A DNA stretch of 64,000 bases from JAHEEL01 sp963836085 (lineage in GTDB: Bacteria > Actinomycetota > Acidimicrobiia > Spongiisociales > UBA5794), in NCBI GenBank assembly GCA_963836085.1, contig CAWIHT010000011.1, positions 354,880 to 418,879 on the forward strand. Direction: 5' to 3'. The position numbers and the translations under genes are program-made. The stretch's first letter is position 1, and the number at the start of each line of letters is the position of its first letter. The notes beneath the pieces are model-generated. The model saw only the letters and a program-made list of their open reading frames with translations, was not told the DNA's origin and did no database searches. Positions 1 to 10,370 of the stretch are shown piece after piece.

Positions 1-2
1 CG

Positions 3-1040
3 GCTGCTGCGCTCGCGGGAGACGGCTTTGTCGGTACCACCGCCAACTACCTCGACCAGGGGACGTTGACGGTGGCGGGAGCTCTCGATATCAAGGGCCT
101 GCAGTGGGTAGGCGTCTCCGAGGTCTCGACGTCCGAAGCGCATGCTCCGCTCCGTCGACACATCATCACGCTCCTTGTCCTGCTCGTGATCCTGGTCCCG
201 ATCGTGATCACCGTCGCCGTGGTCCTCGCACGGAGGATTCTTCGTCCGATTGGTCCGATTGTGACCGGCGCCGACGAGGTGCGTCAGGGCGACCTCGACG
301 TGGTGCTGGACGTTCACACCAAGGACGAGTTCGGCGACCTCTCCACCAAGTTCAACGGCGTCGTCGCCACGTTGAGGCGGCAGGCCACTGACCTGGAACA
401 TGCCGAGGTCGAGACAGCCGAAACGCTGGAGGCGGTCATGCCGCCACGGTTGGTCCAACAGTTCCAGACCGGCGACCGGGACATCTCCGAGGCGCTGAGC
501 AACGCGACGCTCGTCGTGATCTCGGTCGAGGAGCCGGAGGTCGTTCAGACCGCCGAGCGGGAAGCCATAGCGGAGCACACGGTGGCGGTGTCTTCCGGAA
601 TCGCGAAGCTCGCAAGGCGATACGGATTGGAGCAGGTGGCTGCCTCCGCGACGCAGTACATCGCGGTTGCGGGCCTCAACGTCGAGGAGGACGAGGCCGA
701 CAAGGCGGTTGCGTTTGCGGTCGACGTGCGGGAGTGGCTCAGCGAGGCCGGCTCGAATGTGGGCGTGGTGATCGCAACGAGCATTGGTCTCGCATCCGGC
801 GATGTCGTCACCGGCGTCGTCGGTACCGAGCGAGTGGCCTTCAATGTGTGGGGTAACCCGAGACGGCGGGCAGAGACACTGGCGACCGTCGCCGGTGCGA
901 GTGAGATCCTGGTCGATCCTGCGGTTGCCTCCCACATCGGTGAAGGGTGGGCGGTTGATCCCGCCCTCGGCCTGGTTGGCCTGGACGGCGCGCCGCTCGA
1001 GGGTTGGCGGGTGGTCGGGTACCGACGCGACATCGGCTGA
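3..1040 (+). CDS. HAMP-domain, class III cyclase-like sensor (5' partial)
   Basis: The frame is open from the left edge, so the true start lies outside the window. The visible part begins with the end of an extracellular sensor region, then one membrane helix (about 160-235), a HAMP linker (about 235-400) and a class III nucleotide cyclase-like domain (about 490-1030). The cyclase signature is recognisable in the stretch GVVGTERVAFNVWGN. However, the usual first metal Asp (FADI-type motif) is replaced by VVISVEEP, and the usual VN.A.R motif reads NPRRRAET. The domain is therefore probably catalytically weak or dead and may work as a regulatory module. What it senses cannot be seen. Confidence 0.75.
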   Translation, partial: AAALAGDGFVGTTANYLDQGTLTVAGALDIKGLQWVGVSEVSTSEAHAPLRRHIITLLVLLVILVPIVITVAVVLARRILRPIGPIVTGADEVRQGDLDVVLDVHTKDEFGDLSTKFNGVVATLRRQATDLEHAEVETAETLEAVMPPRLVQQFQTGDRDISEALSNATLVVISVEEPEVVQTAEREAIAEHTVAVSSGIAKLARRYGLEQVAASATQYIAVAGLNVEEDEADKAVAFAVDVREWLSEAGSNVGVVIATSIGLASGDVVTGVVGTERVAFNVWGNPRRRAETLATVAGASEILVDPAVASHIGEGWAVDPALGLVGLDGAPLEGWRVVGYRRDIG

Positions 1041-1090
1041 GCAGACATCGCTCGGAGACGGGCGGTTCGTGTGCGGCGAGCAGACGAACG

Positions 1091-1123
1091 AGCGCCCCAA
1101 GAGACGTACTCCCCTGGGGCGCT
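1091..1123 (-). terminator. terminator hairpin of tRNA-Leu
   Basis: A 9-bp inverted repeat (AGCGCCCCA / TGGGGCGCT) lies just downstream of the minus-strand tRNA-Leu and is followed on that strand by the T-containing stretch TCGTTCGTCTG. It may also stop transcription of the cyclase-like gene from the other side. Confidence 0.6.
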
Positions 1124-1129
1124 CTGATG

Positions 1130-1213
1130 TGCGGGCGGAGGGACTCGAACCCCCACGGGCTTTCGCCCACCAGGACCTAAACCTGGCGCGTCTCCCAGTT
1201 CCGCCACGCCCGC
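1130..1213 (-). tRNA. tRNA-Leu(UAG)
   Basis: The minus strand folds as a class II tRNA. The acceptor stem is GCGGGCG/CGCCCGC with discriminator A. The anticodon arm is CCAGG-TTTAGGT-CCTGG with anticodon TAG, there is a long variable arm, and the T arm contains GTTCGAGTC. CCA is not encoded. Confidence 0.93.
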
Positions 1214-1435
1214 GTCGCGTGCAAGGTAACGGCATCTCGGTAGCAACGAACCGAGCCGCTGGCGCAGTACCGGCCGCGGCGTCCGCCGCTGTCCGCCGCA
1301 CGGATCCTCGCGTGCGTCGAAGCGGAATCGCCGGGTGCCGCCAACGGCCCCGGTTTCGCCTGCGAAGACGATGGTGCTCTGCGAGAATGCCTCCGACGCG
1401 CACGCCATCGTGCTCAGAGAGATTGAGGCGACTCC

Positions 1436-4276
1436 ATGACCATGACCGATCGGATAGCACCAAGCACGCTGTGGTACGCGCTGTCGCCGCCCGCCGTCGT
1501 CGAGAAACTCGGCACCGATGCCGACCACGGCCTCTCGCCGGACGACGTGCAGCGACGCATCGGCGAGTACGGGGCGAATGTGATCGCCACCGAGCCACCG
1601 CCGACGCTGTGGGACATGGCCAAGGGTCAGTTGTCGAATCCGATGAACATCATGCTGCTGATCGTCAGCATCGCGAGCTTCGTGATCGGCCAGATCGCGA
1701 CCGGGGCGGTCGTCCTCGCGCTGGTGCTGCTGAACGTGATCATGGGGACCAACCAGGAACGCAAAGCGATGGCCAGCGTCGAAGCCCTCGCGGAGCTTCA
1801 GGTGCCGACCGCGCGGGTGCGACGGTCTGATCGCGTGGAGGAGGTCGATGCGAGCGGTCTCGTCCCCGGTGACATCCTGCTCCTCGAAGCCGGAGACGTC
1901 GTCCCGGCGGATGCTCGGATCCTGAATTCGGCGTCGCTGGAGGTCCAGGAGGCGTCGCTCACGGGTGAGAGCGCACCGATCGCCAAGGACGCCGTCACGT
2001 TGCCCGATGCCGAGATTCCGCTGGGGGATCGGACGAACCTCGTGTTCCAGAACACGCTGGTCACCCGGGGATCCGCGACGGTTGTCGTCGTTGCAACGGG
2101 GGCCTCCACGCAGATGGGGCACATCGCCGACATGGTGACGGCGACGAAGCGAGTGAAGTCACCGCTCCAGATCGAACTCGACGGGTTGACGAAGATCTTC
2201 GGGTTCCTGGCCTGGGGAGCTGTTGCGATCATCGCGGTCGCCGGCATCGCCCGCGGCCAGGACACCGAGACGCTGGTCCTGCTGTGCATCACGACGGCGA
2301 TCTCGGCGATTCCGACCGGACTCCCGACGTTCGTGCAGCTCATGCTGTCGTCGGGAGCTCAGCGACTTGCCGAGCACAAGGCGGTGGTCAAGTCGCTCAC
2401 TGATGTCGAGACGCTCGGCGGCACGACGGTGATCAACAGCGACAAGACCGGAACGTTGACGATGAACGCCATGACCGCTACCACGATGCTCACCGACGGG
2501 CAGTGGTACGCGATCGAAGGCAGCGGCTACGCGAAGACCGGAGCGATCCTCGGACCGGCCGGCCGGGCGACCCCGGACTTCACGCGGCTCGGCCTCGGGC
2601 TGACGCTGTGCAGCGATGCAACCGTCGCCGACGACGAGTCGATCATCGGCGATCCGACGGAGGCCGCACTCGTCGTCCTCGCAGCGAAGGCGGGAGTGGA
2701 CGCAGCGGTCACTCGTCGGAGTCTGCCGCGCCGGGCCGAGGTGCCGTTCGACTCCGAGTACAAGTTCATGGCCACATTCCACGACATCCCGGCGGGGGCG
2801 ACGGGCGCGCTCGCCGCGTTCCCTCATTTCATGTGCGTCAAGGGTGCCCCCGACGTTGTGATCGACCGGTGCTCCGGCGCGGTGTGGGACGGCGAGAGCG
2901 CCGCGATGGCGGACACTCGAGCCGATCTCCTGGCAGCCAATCAGGAACTCTCTGAGAAGGGCCTGCGGGTTCTCGCCTTCGCGGCTCGGGGCCTCTCGGA
3001 GGAAGAGTTCGCGGCTGCCCTGGACGATCCGATGGCAGCGGTGACCGATCTCGACCTCGTCTCGCTGGTCGGAATCATCGATCCGCTGCGCCTCGAGGCA
3101 CGCGACGCGGTCCAGCAGGCGCTCGCCGCCGGGATCGATGTGCGCATGATCACCGGAGACCACACCGTCACCGCCCGGGCCATCGCCGATCAGCTCGGAC
3201 TCGGCCCCGGTGTGATCACCGGCGCCGACCTCGGAACCCTCGACGATGCCACCGTGATCAAAGAACTGCCCGAACTCCACGTCTTCGGACGCGTCGCCCC
3301 TGAAGACAAGGTGCGCCTCGCGAGGCTGATGCAGGAGTCCGGAGAGGTCGTGGCCATGACCGGCGACGCCGTCAACGACGCCGCCGCTCTCAAACAGGCG
3401 GACATCGGGGTCGCAATGGGGAGCGGCTCGGAGGTCACCAAGCAGGCGGGCAAGCTGATTCTCACGGACGACAACTTTGCCACGCTGGTGCGGGCTGTCG
3501 ACCTGGGTCGTGACATCTACCGGCGCATCTCGTCGTACGTGAAGCTGCAGCTCACGGTCCTGTCCTCGGTACTCCAGCTGATGCTGCTGGCCACGATCTT
3601 CAACATCAACGCGGGCGTCGCCCTGTTCCCGATGCAGTTGCTGTTCGCCAAGTTCTTCGTGATCGCCACGGTGGTCGTCGGGTTCATCGCCGACGTACCC
3701 GACCCGAGCGTCATGCAACGACCCCCGCGCACGCCCGGCACGAAGATTGCGAGCAGGGCTCAGACGGTGCGTTGGATAGTCGGGGGTTTTCTCATCGCCG
3801 GTCCGGCCCTCCTCCTCCTCGAGTTCGGCCCCGACGATCCGAGCACGACCGTCGGTTCCGTGGCAATGACGATGGCGTTCGCCGTTGTGGCGCTCGCCGG
3901 GGTGAACAACGGCTTGGTGATGCGTCGCGAACGCGAACCGTGGTGGTCGGCACCGCTCTTCCCCTACATGGGCTGGGTGATGCTCGGCTGGTTCCTGACC
4001 GTTGTAGCCGTGGAGATGGCGGTCTTCCAGCGCCTCTTGACAACCGTCTCGCTCAGCGGCGGCCAGTGGGTCGTCGTCATCGCTCTCTCGCTCATCAGCC
4101 CGCTGTTCGTGGCGATCGACAAGGCGCTCCAATTGCGGCAGGCGAGGTGCATAGCGGCGGCGGTGTTCGGCGAATCAGCGTCGAACTCGGAGGGAGCCCG
4201 CGATATGACGAAACCCCCGACAAGCGGGGGCTTCGAGTGGGTCGCCCGGGACTTGAACCCGGAACCTTGGGCTTAA
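1436..4276 (+). CDS. cation-translocating P-type ATPase
   Basis: An integral membrane pump that couples ATP hydrolysis to cation transport. It has the P-type motifs in order: TGES (about residue 176), the phosphorylation site DKTGTL (Asp about 336), MITGD and the hinge TGDAVNDA (about 642), and about ten hydrophobic helices. The M4 motif reads PTGLP (about 293) instead of PEGLP, so the acidic Ca2+ ligand of P2A pumps is missing and the ion cannot be assigned. Total length is 946 residues. The last 30 or so are odd: the frame runs through the terminator and into the antisense tRNA-Lys gene before meeting TAA. The natural C-terminus may be earlier if a frameshift has removed a stop. Confidence 0.9.
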   Translation: MTMTDRIAPSTLWYALSPPAVVEKLGTDADHGLSPDDVQRRIGEYGANVIATEPPPTLWDMAKGQLSNPMNIMLLIVSIASFVIGQIATGAVVLALVLLNVIMGTNQERKAMASVEALAELQVPTARVRRSDRVEEVDASGLVPGDILLLEAGDVVPADARILNSASLEVQEASLTGESAPIAKDAVTLPDAEIPLGDRTNLVFQNTLVTRGSATVVVVATGASTQMGHIADMVTATKRVKSPLQIELDGLTKIFGFLAWGAVAIIAVAGIARGQDTETLVLLCITTAISAIPTGLPTFVQLMLSSGAQRLAEHKAVVKSLTDVETLGGTTVINSDKTGTLTMNAMTATTMLTDGQWYAIEGSGYAKTGAILGPAGRATPDFTRLGLGLTLCSDATVADDESIIGDPTEAALVVLAAKAGVDAAVTRRSLPRRAEVPFDSEYKFMATFHDIPAGATGALAAFPHFMCVKGAPDVVIDRCSGAVWDGESAAMADTRADLLAANQELSEKGLRVLAFAARGLSEEEFAAALDDPMAAVTDLDLVSLVGIIDPLRLEARDAVQQALAAGIDVRMITGDHTVTARAIADQLGLGPGVITGADLGTLDDATVIKELPELHVFGRVAPEDKVRLARLMQESGEVVAMTGDAVNDAAALKQADIGVAMGSGSEVTKQAGKLILTDDNFATLVRAVDLGRDIYRRISSYVKLQLTVLSSVLQLMLLATIFNINAGVALFPMQLLFAKFFVIATVVVGFIADVPDPSVMQRPPRTPGTKIASRAQTVRWIVGGFLIAGPALLLLEFGPDDPSTTVGSVAMTMAFAVVALAGVNNGLVMRREREPWWSAPLFPYMGWVMLGWFLTVVAVEMAVFQRLLTTVSLSGGQWVVVIALSLISPLFVAIDKALQLRQARCIAAAVFGESASNSEGARDMTKPPTSGGFEWVARDLNPEPWA
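4214..4230 (-). terminator. terminator of tRNA-Lys
   Basis: A 6-bp GC hairpin (CCCCCG/CGGGGG, loop of 5). On the minus strand it is followed by TTTCGTC, immediately downstream of tRNA-Lys. It lies inside the 3' end of the ATPase reading frame. Confidence 0.6.
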
Positions 4277-4310
4277 GAGGCCCCTGCTCTGCCAATTGAG
4301 CTAGCGACCC
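4238..4310 (-). tRNA. tRNA-Lys(CUU)
   Basis: A 73-nt cloverleaf on the minus strand with acceptor GGGTCGC/GCGACCC, anticodon loop CTCTTAA with anticodon CTT, and T arm GGTTCAAGTCC. No CCA is encoded. The gene overlaps the 3' end of the P-type ATPase frame on the opposite strand. Confidence 0.93.
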
Positions 4311-4443
4311 GCCGGGGAGAATATCAGGCTGGTGCTGGTAGCGGATTCTGAGTGGACCGAAGCGAGGCCTCGTTGGACCGGCGTCGCGAAGCGAGTTGCG
4401 AGTCCTGCACTGATGGACCGGAAGAGGGGTAGCCTTCCCTGGA

Positions 4444-4517
4444 CGGGCTGTAGCGCAGCTTGGCAGCGCGCTTGCTTTGGGAGCAAGAGGCCGCCGGTTC
4501 GAATCCGGCCAGCCCGA
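4444..4517 (+). tRNA. tRNA-Pro(UGG)
   Basis: A complete cloverleaf: acceptor CGGGCTG/CAGCCCG, anticodon loop TTTGGGA with anticodon TGG, T loop GGTTCGAATCC and discriminator A. It is the first of three tRNA genes in a row. Confidence 0.93.
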
Positions 4518-4552
4518 CTGAAGACGAACGCCGGTTATTCTCCCGGTTGCTC

Positions 4553-4626
<74 letters not shown>

Positions 4627-4651
4627 CGAATCCCGACACCATCGGGATTCG
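4627..4651 (+). terminator. hairpin between tRNA-Gly and tRNA-Arg
   Basis: A perfect 10-bp inverted repeat, CGAATCCCGA / TCGGGATTCG, with a 5-nt loop directly after the tRNA-Gly CCA. No clear T tract follows. It could be a weak terminator or a processing site of the tRNA run. Confidence 0.45.
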
Positions 4652-4659
4652 CGTGTCCT

Positions 4660-4736
4660 GCCCCCGTAGCTCAACTGGATAGAGCAGCGGACTTCTAATC
4701 CGCAGGTTGCACGTTCGAGTCGTGCCGGGGGTGCCA
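4660..4736 (+). tRNA. tRNA-Arg(UCU)
   Basis: Acceptor GCCCCCG/CGGGGGT, anticodon arm GCGGA-CTTCTAA-TCCGC with anticodon TCT, T arm GTTCGAGTC, discriminator G and an encoded CCA at 4734-4736. Confidence 0.93.
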
Positions 4737-4877
4737 GGCGGCGCAGAGAGCGGGGCTACCTGTGGTCACTGCGGCGCGTTCCGATTGCCAGTGCCGGCAA
4801 TCGGCACAGTCGCCTCAACATTCGGGACCGACCTGCCGATGATGAATCTGTCGGTTCTATAACAGGGGAGTTCGCGC

Positions 4878-5936
4878 GTGAAGAAGACCGCCACTATCGC
4901 CATCCTCGCTCTTGCGCTCATCGCTTCCGGGTGCGCAGCAAGCGAGTCCGTTGAGGGCCAGATCGCAGACTCGAAGCCTGCTGCGACGACCAGCACCGCG
5001 GCGCCAGCGGAGCCGGCGGAGCCGGCTGCGACCTCGACGAGCACAACAACCGAAGCGCCAGTGACCGAGAGCACCACCACGACCGCCGTGGACACCGGGG
5101 AACTCAGCGAGGTCGACGCCCTGTTCGCATCGATCAAGACCGATGATGAGATCACCTCTGGACGAGTTGAAGGGACGATCTCGATCACCGGTCTTGACGA
5201 GCATGAGGGTGGTCCCTCCGAAGTCAGCATGACCTTTTCGACGGCGTTCGATATGGCCACCGGCAACAGTTCTTTCCTGATGGACACGTCGTCCGTGGTC
5301 GAGGGAGCAGCGACCGAACCTGGCGATCCATTTGCCGAGCTTGGCGCCGCCATGTTGGGTGAGGTGGAATTCCGCCAGGTTGGGGACCGGGGCTACATGC
5401 GTGCCGGCTTCTTCAGTCTGATGCTTGGCAGTGAGACGGAGTGGCTCTCGATGCCTGCGGACGACGGCGCCGAGTTCGCCACTGGATTTGAGGCGGCACC
5501 GACCGACCCCCACGAAGTGCTCGGGACCTACGAGGGCGCGGCCGCCGACGTCGAGAACCTCGGAGAAGAGTCGGTCAACGGCACAACGGCGACCCACTAT
5601 CGCATCAGCGTCGACGCCACCGGCCTCATGGAGGAGTTGTCGGCTGAAGAGCGAGCAGAAGCCGAGGCGTCGGGCGTGCTCGCCATCGGCGTCCTCCCGA
5701 TCGATCTGTGGATTACTGACGGGGGCTACCTCGTCCGCATGATCCTCGAGATCGATGGGACGGAGGCTGAGTCGGTCGAGGGCGAATTCGAGACGATGAA
5801 GCTCGCCTTCGACATGTACGACATCAATCGCCCGGTTTCGATCAAAGCACCGCCGGCCGATCAGGTCACCGCGGTCGAGGACCTCGAGATGGGCGGATTC
5901 GACTTCGGCCTGACCACGGACGACCTCAGCACGTAG
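4878..5936 (+). CDS. secreted lipoprotein, LppX/LprG-like
   Basis: GTG start after the ribosome site CAGGGGAG. A signal peptide ends in a lipobox (ASGC, Cys about 19), so the protein should be lipid-anchored outside the membrane. It is followed by a low-complexity Ala/Thr/Glu/Pro linker to about residue 75. The rest (about 80-350) has alternating strands resembling the LppX/LprAFG fold of actinobacterial lipoproteins, including a segment with bound-state wording similar to that family (VNGTTATHYRISVD). In that family the fold binds lipids, but the ligand here is not known. It stands alone between tRNA genes. The family call is from overall pattern only. Confidence 0.7.
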   Translation: MKKTATIAILALALIASGCAASESVEGQIADSKPAATTSTAAPAEPAEPAATSTSTTTEAPVTESTTTTAVDTGELSEVDALFASIKTDDEITSGRVEGTISITGLDEHEGGPSEVSMTFSTAFDMATGNSSFLMDTSSVVEGAATEPGDPFAELGAAMLGEVEFRQVGDRGYMRAGFFSLMLGSETEWLSMPADDGAEFATGFEAAPTDPHEVLGTYEGAAADVENLGEESVNGTTATHYRISVDATGLMEELSAEERAEAEASGVLAIGVLPIDLWITDGGYLVRMILEIDGTEAESVEGEFETMKLAFDMYDINRPVSIKAPPADQVTAVEDLEMGGFDFGLTTDDLST

Positions 5937-6157
5937 GCGGTTGTCAAGCGGCCGATCTGCCTGCGCGAGCGGGCCCGGCGCCGTGCTGTTCGGAGCATCC
6001 GCCCCTCATGCGGCCCGAAGGGTCGTTCTGTGGGCTGTCGGCGCCACTACAGCGCCATATGCGATGCGGATAACCCTGGGTTTGGTTCGTTGGTTGCCGC
6101 GCGTCACTACGATGAGGGCTCGCATGCGATGGGCAACACAGGGCTCGTCGTACGCAC

Positions 6158-6236
6158 GGTGGCCGTAGCTCAGCTTGGTTAGAGCGCCTGGTTGTGGTCC
6201 AGGAGGTCGCGGGTTCGAATCCCGTCGGCCACCCCA
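6158..6236 (+). tRNA. tRNA-His(GUG)
   Basis: Acceptor GTGGCCG/CGGCCAC with the extra G at -1 (6158) pairing to discriminator C, as in bacterial tRNA-His. Anticodon arm CCTGG-TTGTGGT-CCAGG, anticodon GTG. CCA is encoded. It sits 33 nt upstream of tig. Confidence 0.95.
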
Positions 6237-6269
6237 ATCGTCCGTCCCCCCGATACCCATGGAGAGAAC

Positions 6270-7673
6270 GTGCACACTGAGGTCAGCGAGACGGGGCGTT
6301 TCGAGCGCACCCTGACGGTCCAACTCGAGGAAGCCGAACTCGAGGCTGCGAAGACGACGGCCGCACGGAACCTCTCGAAAGAGATGAAGGTGAAGGGTTT
6401 CCGCCCGGGCAAGGCGCCACGCTCGATTGTGGAACGGATGGTCGGCGCCGATCACCTCCGGTCCGAGGCGATCGAGGTTGCGATCCCCGAGACCGTGGGC
6501 GCCGCCATCGAGGAGAGCGGCCTCGAACCGGCGACGGTCCCGTCGGTCACCGACATTCGCGACCTCGACGATGGGGGAGTGGAGGTCGATGTCCTGATCA
6601 CCCTCTGGCCCGTGCTCGATGCCATCCCCGATTTCGATGGCCGCAAGGTCGTGGTCGAAGCCCCGGTGGTCGAGGACGACGAAATCGAACAACAGATGGA
6701 TGCACTGCGCAATCAGTTTGCCGACCTCGAAGCGGTCGGGCGAGCCGCCGACCAGGGTGATTTCGTCACGATCAACGTCTCCGCCTATGACGACAGTGGC
6801 GATATCGAGGAAGCCTCCGCCAACGACATGCTCTACGAGGTCGGCTCGGCATCGTTCTTCCCCGGTCTCGACGAGATCCTCACCGGCGTAAGCGCCGGTG
6901 ACGTCGTCGAAGGCGAAGGAACGCTCCCCGCAGGCTTCACCGAAGAGGGGGACCGTGCTGTCACGCTTCGGGTTCTCGTCAAGGAGGTCAAGTCGAAGAA
7001 GTTGCCGGAACTCACCGACGAGTTCATGTCGGACGTCACAGAGTTTGAGACGGTCGAAGAGGCACGCGCCACCCTCAACGACAACATCCTCGCCTACAAG
7101 ATGCAGCAAGCGCGTTCGGCGTTCAACGATCGAGCGGTCGAGCAACTCGTTGCCGAAGTCGATCTCGAATTGCCACAGGCGTTGGTTGATTCCGAGGCCC
7201 AGGCCAGGATCCAGAACCTGCTCGCCCGCCTCGAGTCCGACAAGATCGGGTTCGAGGACTACCTCAGGATCGTCGGTCAGGACCAGGCCGGTTTCGTCGA
7301 AGACGTGCGTGCGCAGGCCACCTCGGCACTCGCCACCCGCATCGTCGTCGAGACCATCGTTTCGATCGAAGGCACGAGCGTCGACGACGACGAGTATCGA
7401 GCGACCCTCGAAGCGATCGCCGCAAGCTCAGAGTCGACCGTTGAAGAGATCGAGAAGATGCTCGACGAGACTGGTCAGATTGAGTCACTGACCGGTGATA
7501 TCCTCAGACGAAAGGCACTCGACCGCATCGCCGAGGCCGCCGTGCCGGTGGATGCGGACGGGAATGTTGTCGACCTAACTCCGGTTGCGGTCGTCGAAGA
7601 CGATGATGATGACGATGAACCGAGCGGGGATGATGGCCAGGACGATGAGTCATCCCCAGAAATCGAGGAGTGA
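6270..7673 (+). CDS. tig: trigger factor
   Basis: A ribosome-bound chaperone and peptidyl-prolyl isomerase. The GTG at 6270 follows GGAGAG; an open frame continues upstream into tRNA-His but lacks a sensible start. The N-terminal ribosome-binding domain carries the FRPGKAP loop (about residue 45), matching the GFRxGKxP signature. It is followed by an FKBP-like domain (about 150-240) and the helical C-terminal domain. The end is a very acidic tail of about 25 residues rich in Asp/Glu. Length is 467 residues, close to the family norm. The stop codon is 1 nt from clpP, so tig-clpP-clpX probably form one operon. Confidence 0.96.
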   Translation: MHTEVSETGRFERTLTVQLEEAELEAAKTTAARNLSKEMKVKGFRPGKAPRSIVERMVGADHLRSEAIEVAIPETVGAAIEESGLEPATVPSVTDIRDLDDGGVEVDVLITLWPVLDAIPDFDGRKVVVEAPVVEDDEIEQQMDALRNQFADLEAVGRAADQGDFVTINVSAYDDSGDIEEASANDMLYEVGSASFFPGLDEILTGVSAGDVVEGEGTLPAGFTEEGDRAVTLRVLVKEVKSKKLPELTDEFMSDVTEFETVEEARATLNDNILAYKMQQARSAFNDRAVEQLVAEVDLELPQALVDSEAQARIQNLLARLESDKIGFEDYLRIVGQDQAGFVEDVRAQATSALATRIVVETIVSIEGTSVDDDEYRATLEAIAASSESTVEEIEKMLDETGQIESLTGDILRRKALDRIAEAAVPVDADGNVVDLTPVAVVEDDDDDDEPSGDDGQDDESSPEIEE

Positions 7674-7674
7674 G

Positions 7675-8283
7675 ATGAGCTACCTAGTTCCCACCGTTGT
7701 CGAGCAGACCCCGAGGGGTGAGCGGGCGTTCGACATCTACAGCCGGCTCCTCAAAGACCGGATCGTGTTCCTCGGAACGCCGATCGACGACGGAGTCGCG
7801 AACATCATCATGGCGCAGCTGCTCCACCTCGAGGGCGAGGATCCCGAAAAGGACATCAACCTCTACATCAACTCACCCGGTGGCTCGACCTATGCGCTGA
7901 TGGCGATCTACGACACGATGCAGTTCATCAAGCCGGACGTCGCCACTTACTGCATGGGCCTCGCAGCATCGGCAGCGGCCGTGCTCCTTGCCGGTGGAAC
8001 GAAAGGCAAGCGATTCGCTCTGCCCCATTCCAGGATCATGGTGCACCAGCCCCACGTTTCCGGCGTCGGAGGCCAGGCCACGGACATCGAGATTCACGCC
8101 AAAGAGATCCTCAAGACCCGCGAAGAGATCAACGAAATCCTCGCCGATCACACCGGGCGGCCGTTGGAAGTGGTCCAGAACGACACGGATCGCGACTTTT
8201 GGCTCAGCGCGACCGAGGCGGTCGACTACGGTGCTATCGACGCGGTTCTCAAAGGCCGCCAACTCGAAGCCGTCAGCGCGTAG
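7675..8283 (+). CDS. clpP: ATP-dependent Clp protease proteolytic subunit
   Basis: Serine peptidase that forms the tetradecameric barrel partnered by ClpX. The start ATG 7675 is chosen because it sits directly after the tig stop; an in-frame extension upstream would overlap tig. Catalytic Ser99 (in MGLAASAAA) and His124 (in MVHQP) are visible, and the acidic residue lies in the NDTDRD segment near 170. There is no long propeptide. At 202 residues the length is normal. It is followed after 12 nt by clpX. Confidence 0.97.
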   Translation: MSYLVPTVVEQTPRGERAFDIYSRLLKDRIVFLGTPIDDGVANIIMAQLLHLEGEDPEKDINLYINSPGGSTYALMAIYDTMQFIKPDVATYCMGLAASAAAVLLAGGTKGKRFALPHSRIMVHQPHVSGVGGQATDIEIHAKEILKTREEINEILADHTGRPLEVVQNDTDRDFWLSATEAVDYGAIDAVLKGRQLEAVSA

Positions 8284-8295
8284 GGGAGGCCACAC

Positions 8296-9570
<1,275 letters not shown>

Positions 9571-9579
9571 GCCGCCACG

Positions 9580-10245
9580 ATGGGACGCTGGCAACGGAAT
9601 GCCAAAGTGGCGTTCATCGGTTCGCACGGCATCCGCAAGACCACAGCAGCCCACGGTTTCGCGAACGCGATGCAGCGAGCCGGACGCTCGGTCGAATACG
9701 GCCGCGAGGTCGTCCGTGACAACCCGCTCGGTATCAACGAGGGGGCGACGGGAGAGGCCCAGCTCTGGGTCATTGTCTCGCAGATTCGTCAAGAGCTCAC
9801 CCTTGCCCCGAAGGCAGAAGTCCTCGTCCTCGACCGCGGGGTGATGGACAACTACGCCTACTACCTGCGGGCGTGCGGCGGAGAGGATCGCTTTGCCGTC
9901 GAACCGATGGTGCGGGAGTGGTCGAAGACGTACGATCTCGTTGTCCGCCTGTTCCCGGATGTCGACCTGTCGTCCGACGGTGTACGTTCGACCTCTGACG
10001 AGTTCCGGTCAGAGATCGAAGGTATCCTCGACGACCATCTCACAGAGCTGCTCCCGGACGAAGCACGCGTGGACATCCCCGCCTCGCAGATCGGCGACGG
10101 CTTCGATTGGTGGCCGATCGCGGAACGTCTCGCAGCCCTCATGCACGAGCCCCTGTTCGGCGACGGTATCCCGAAGCGGAGGATCGTGCGCAAGCGCCGC
10201 GCCAAGCCACCACCCGGTCCCCAGATGACGTTCGGGGATGCCTAG
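9580..10245 (+). CDS. P-loop ATP-binding protein, NadR/AAA_28-like
   Basis: A 221-residue protein with an N-terminal P-loop, GSHGIRKTT, at about residue 14. An acidic/Arg strand follows (VLVLDRGVMDNYAYY, about 85), as in nucleoside-kinase-like P-loop proteins of the NadR/AAA_28 group. The C-terminus is basic (KRRIVRKRRAK). It starts 9 nt after clpX stops and may be translationally coupled. The substrate is unknown; phosphotransfer to a nucleoside or related small molecule is only a guess from the fold. Confidence 0.7.
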   Translation: MGRWQRNAKVAFIGSHGIRKTTAAHGFANAMQRAGRSVEYGREVVRDNPLGINEGATGEAQLWVIVSQIRQELTLAPKAEVLVLDRGVMDNYAYYLRACGGEDRFAVEPMVREWSKTYDLVVRLFPDVDLSSDGVRSTSDEFRSEIEGILDDHLTELLPDEARVDIPASQIGDGFDWWPIAERLAALMHEPLFGDGIPKRRIVRKRRAKPPPGPQMTFGDA

Positions 10246-10297
10246 GGTCGCCAGTCAGTTCCTCGCGTCTCCACGGACTCGAGAGACCCCTCCGTCA

Positions 10298-10323
10298 CCG
10301 GCAACGCACACGCGGATTGCCGG
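10298..10323. terminator. hairpin between convergent genes
   Basis: A 7-bp inverted repeat (CCGGCAA/TTGCCGG) lies between the convergent P-loop gene and the amidohydrolase gene, with a C/G-run stem (CCCCC-T-GGGGG) just after it. This is a likely bidirectional terminator, although T tracts are poor. Confidence 0.4.
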
Positions 10324-10370
10324 CGCCACCTCCCCCTGGGGGGGAATCTGGGACTCGGCTCATCGGCTCC

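Noticed and set aside
2159..4132. A 657-residue minus-strand frame
   Set aside because: It lies antisense to the P-type ATPase, whose motifs are unambiguous. Its composition (His/Asp/Arg runs) is typical of a shadow in GC-rich DNA.
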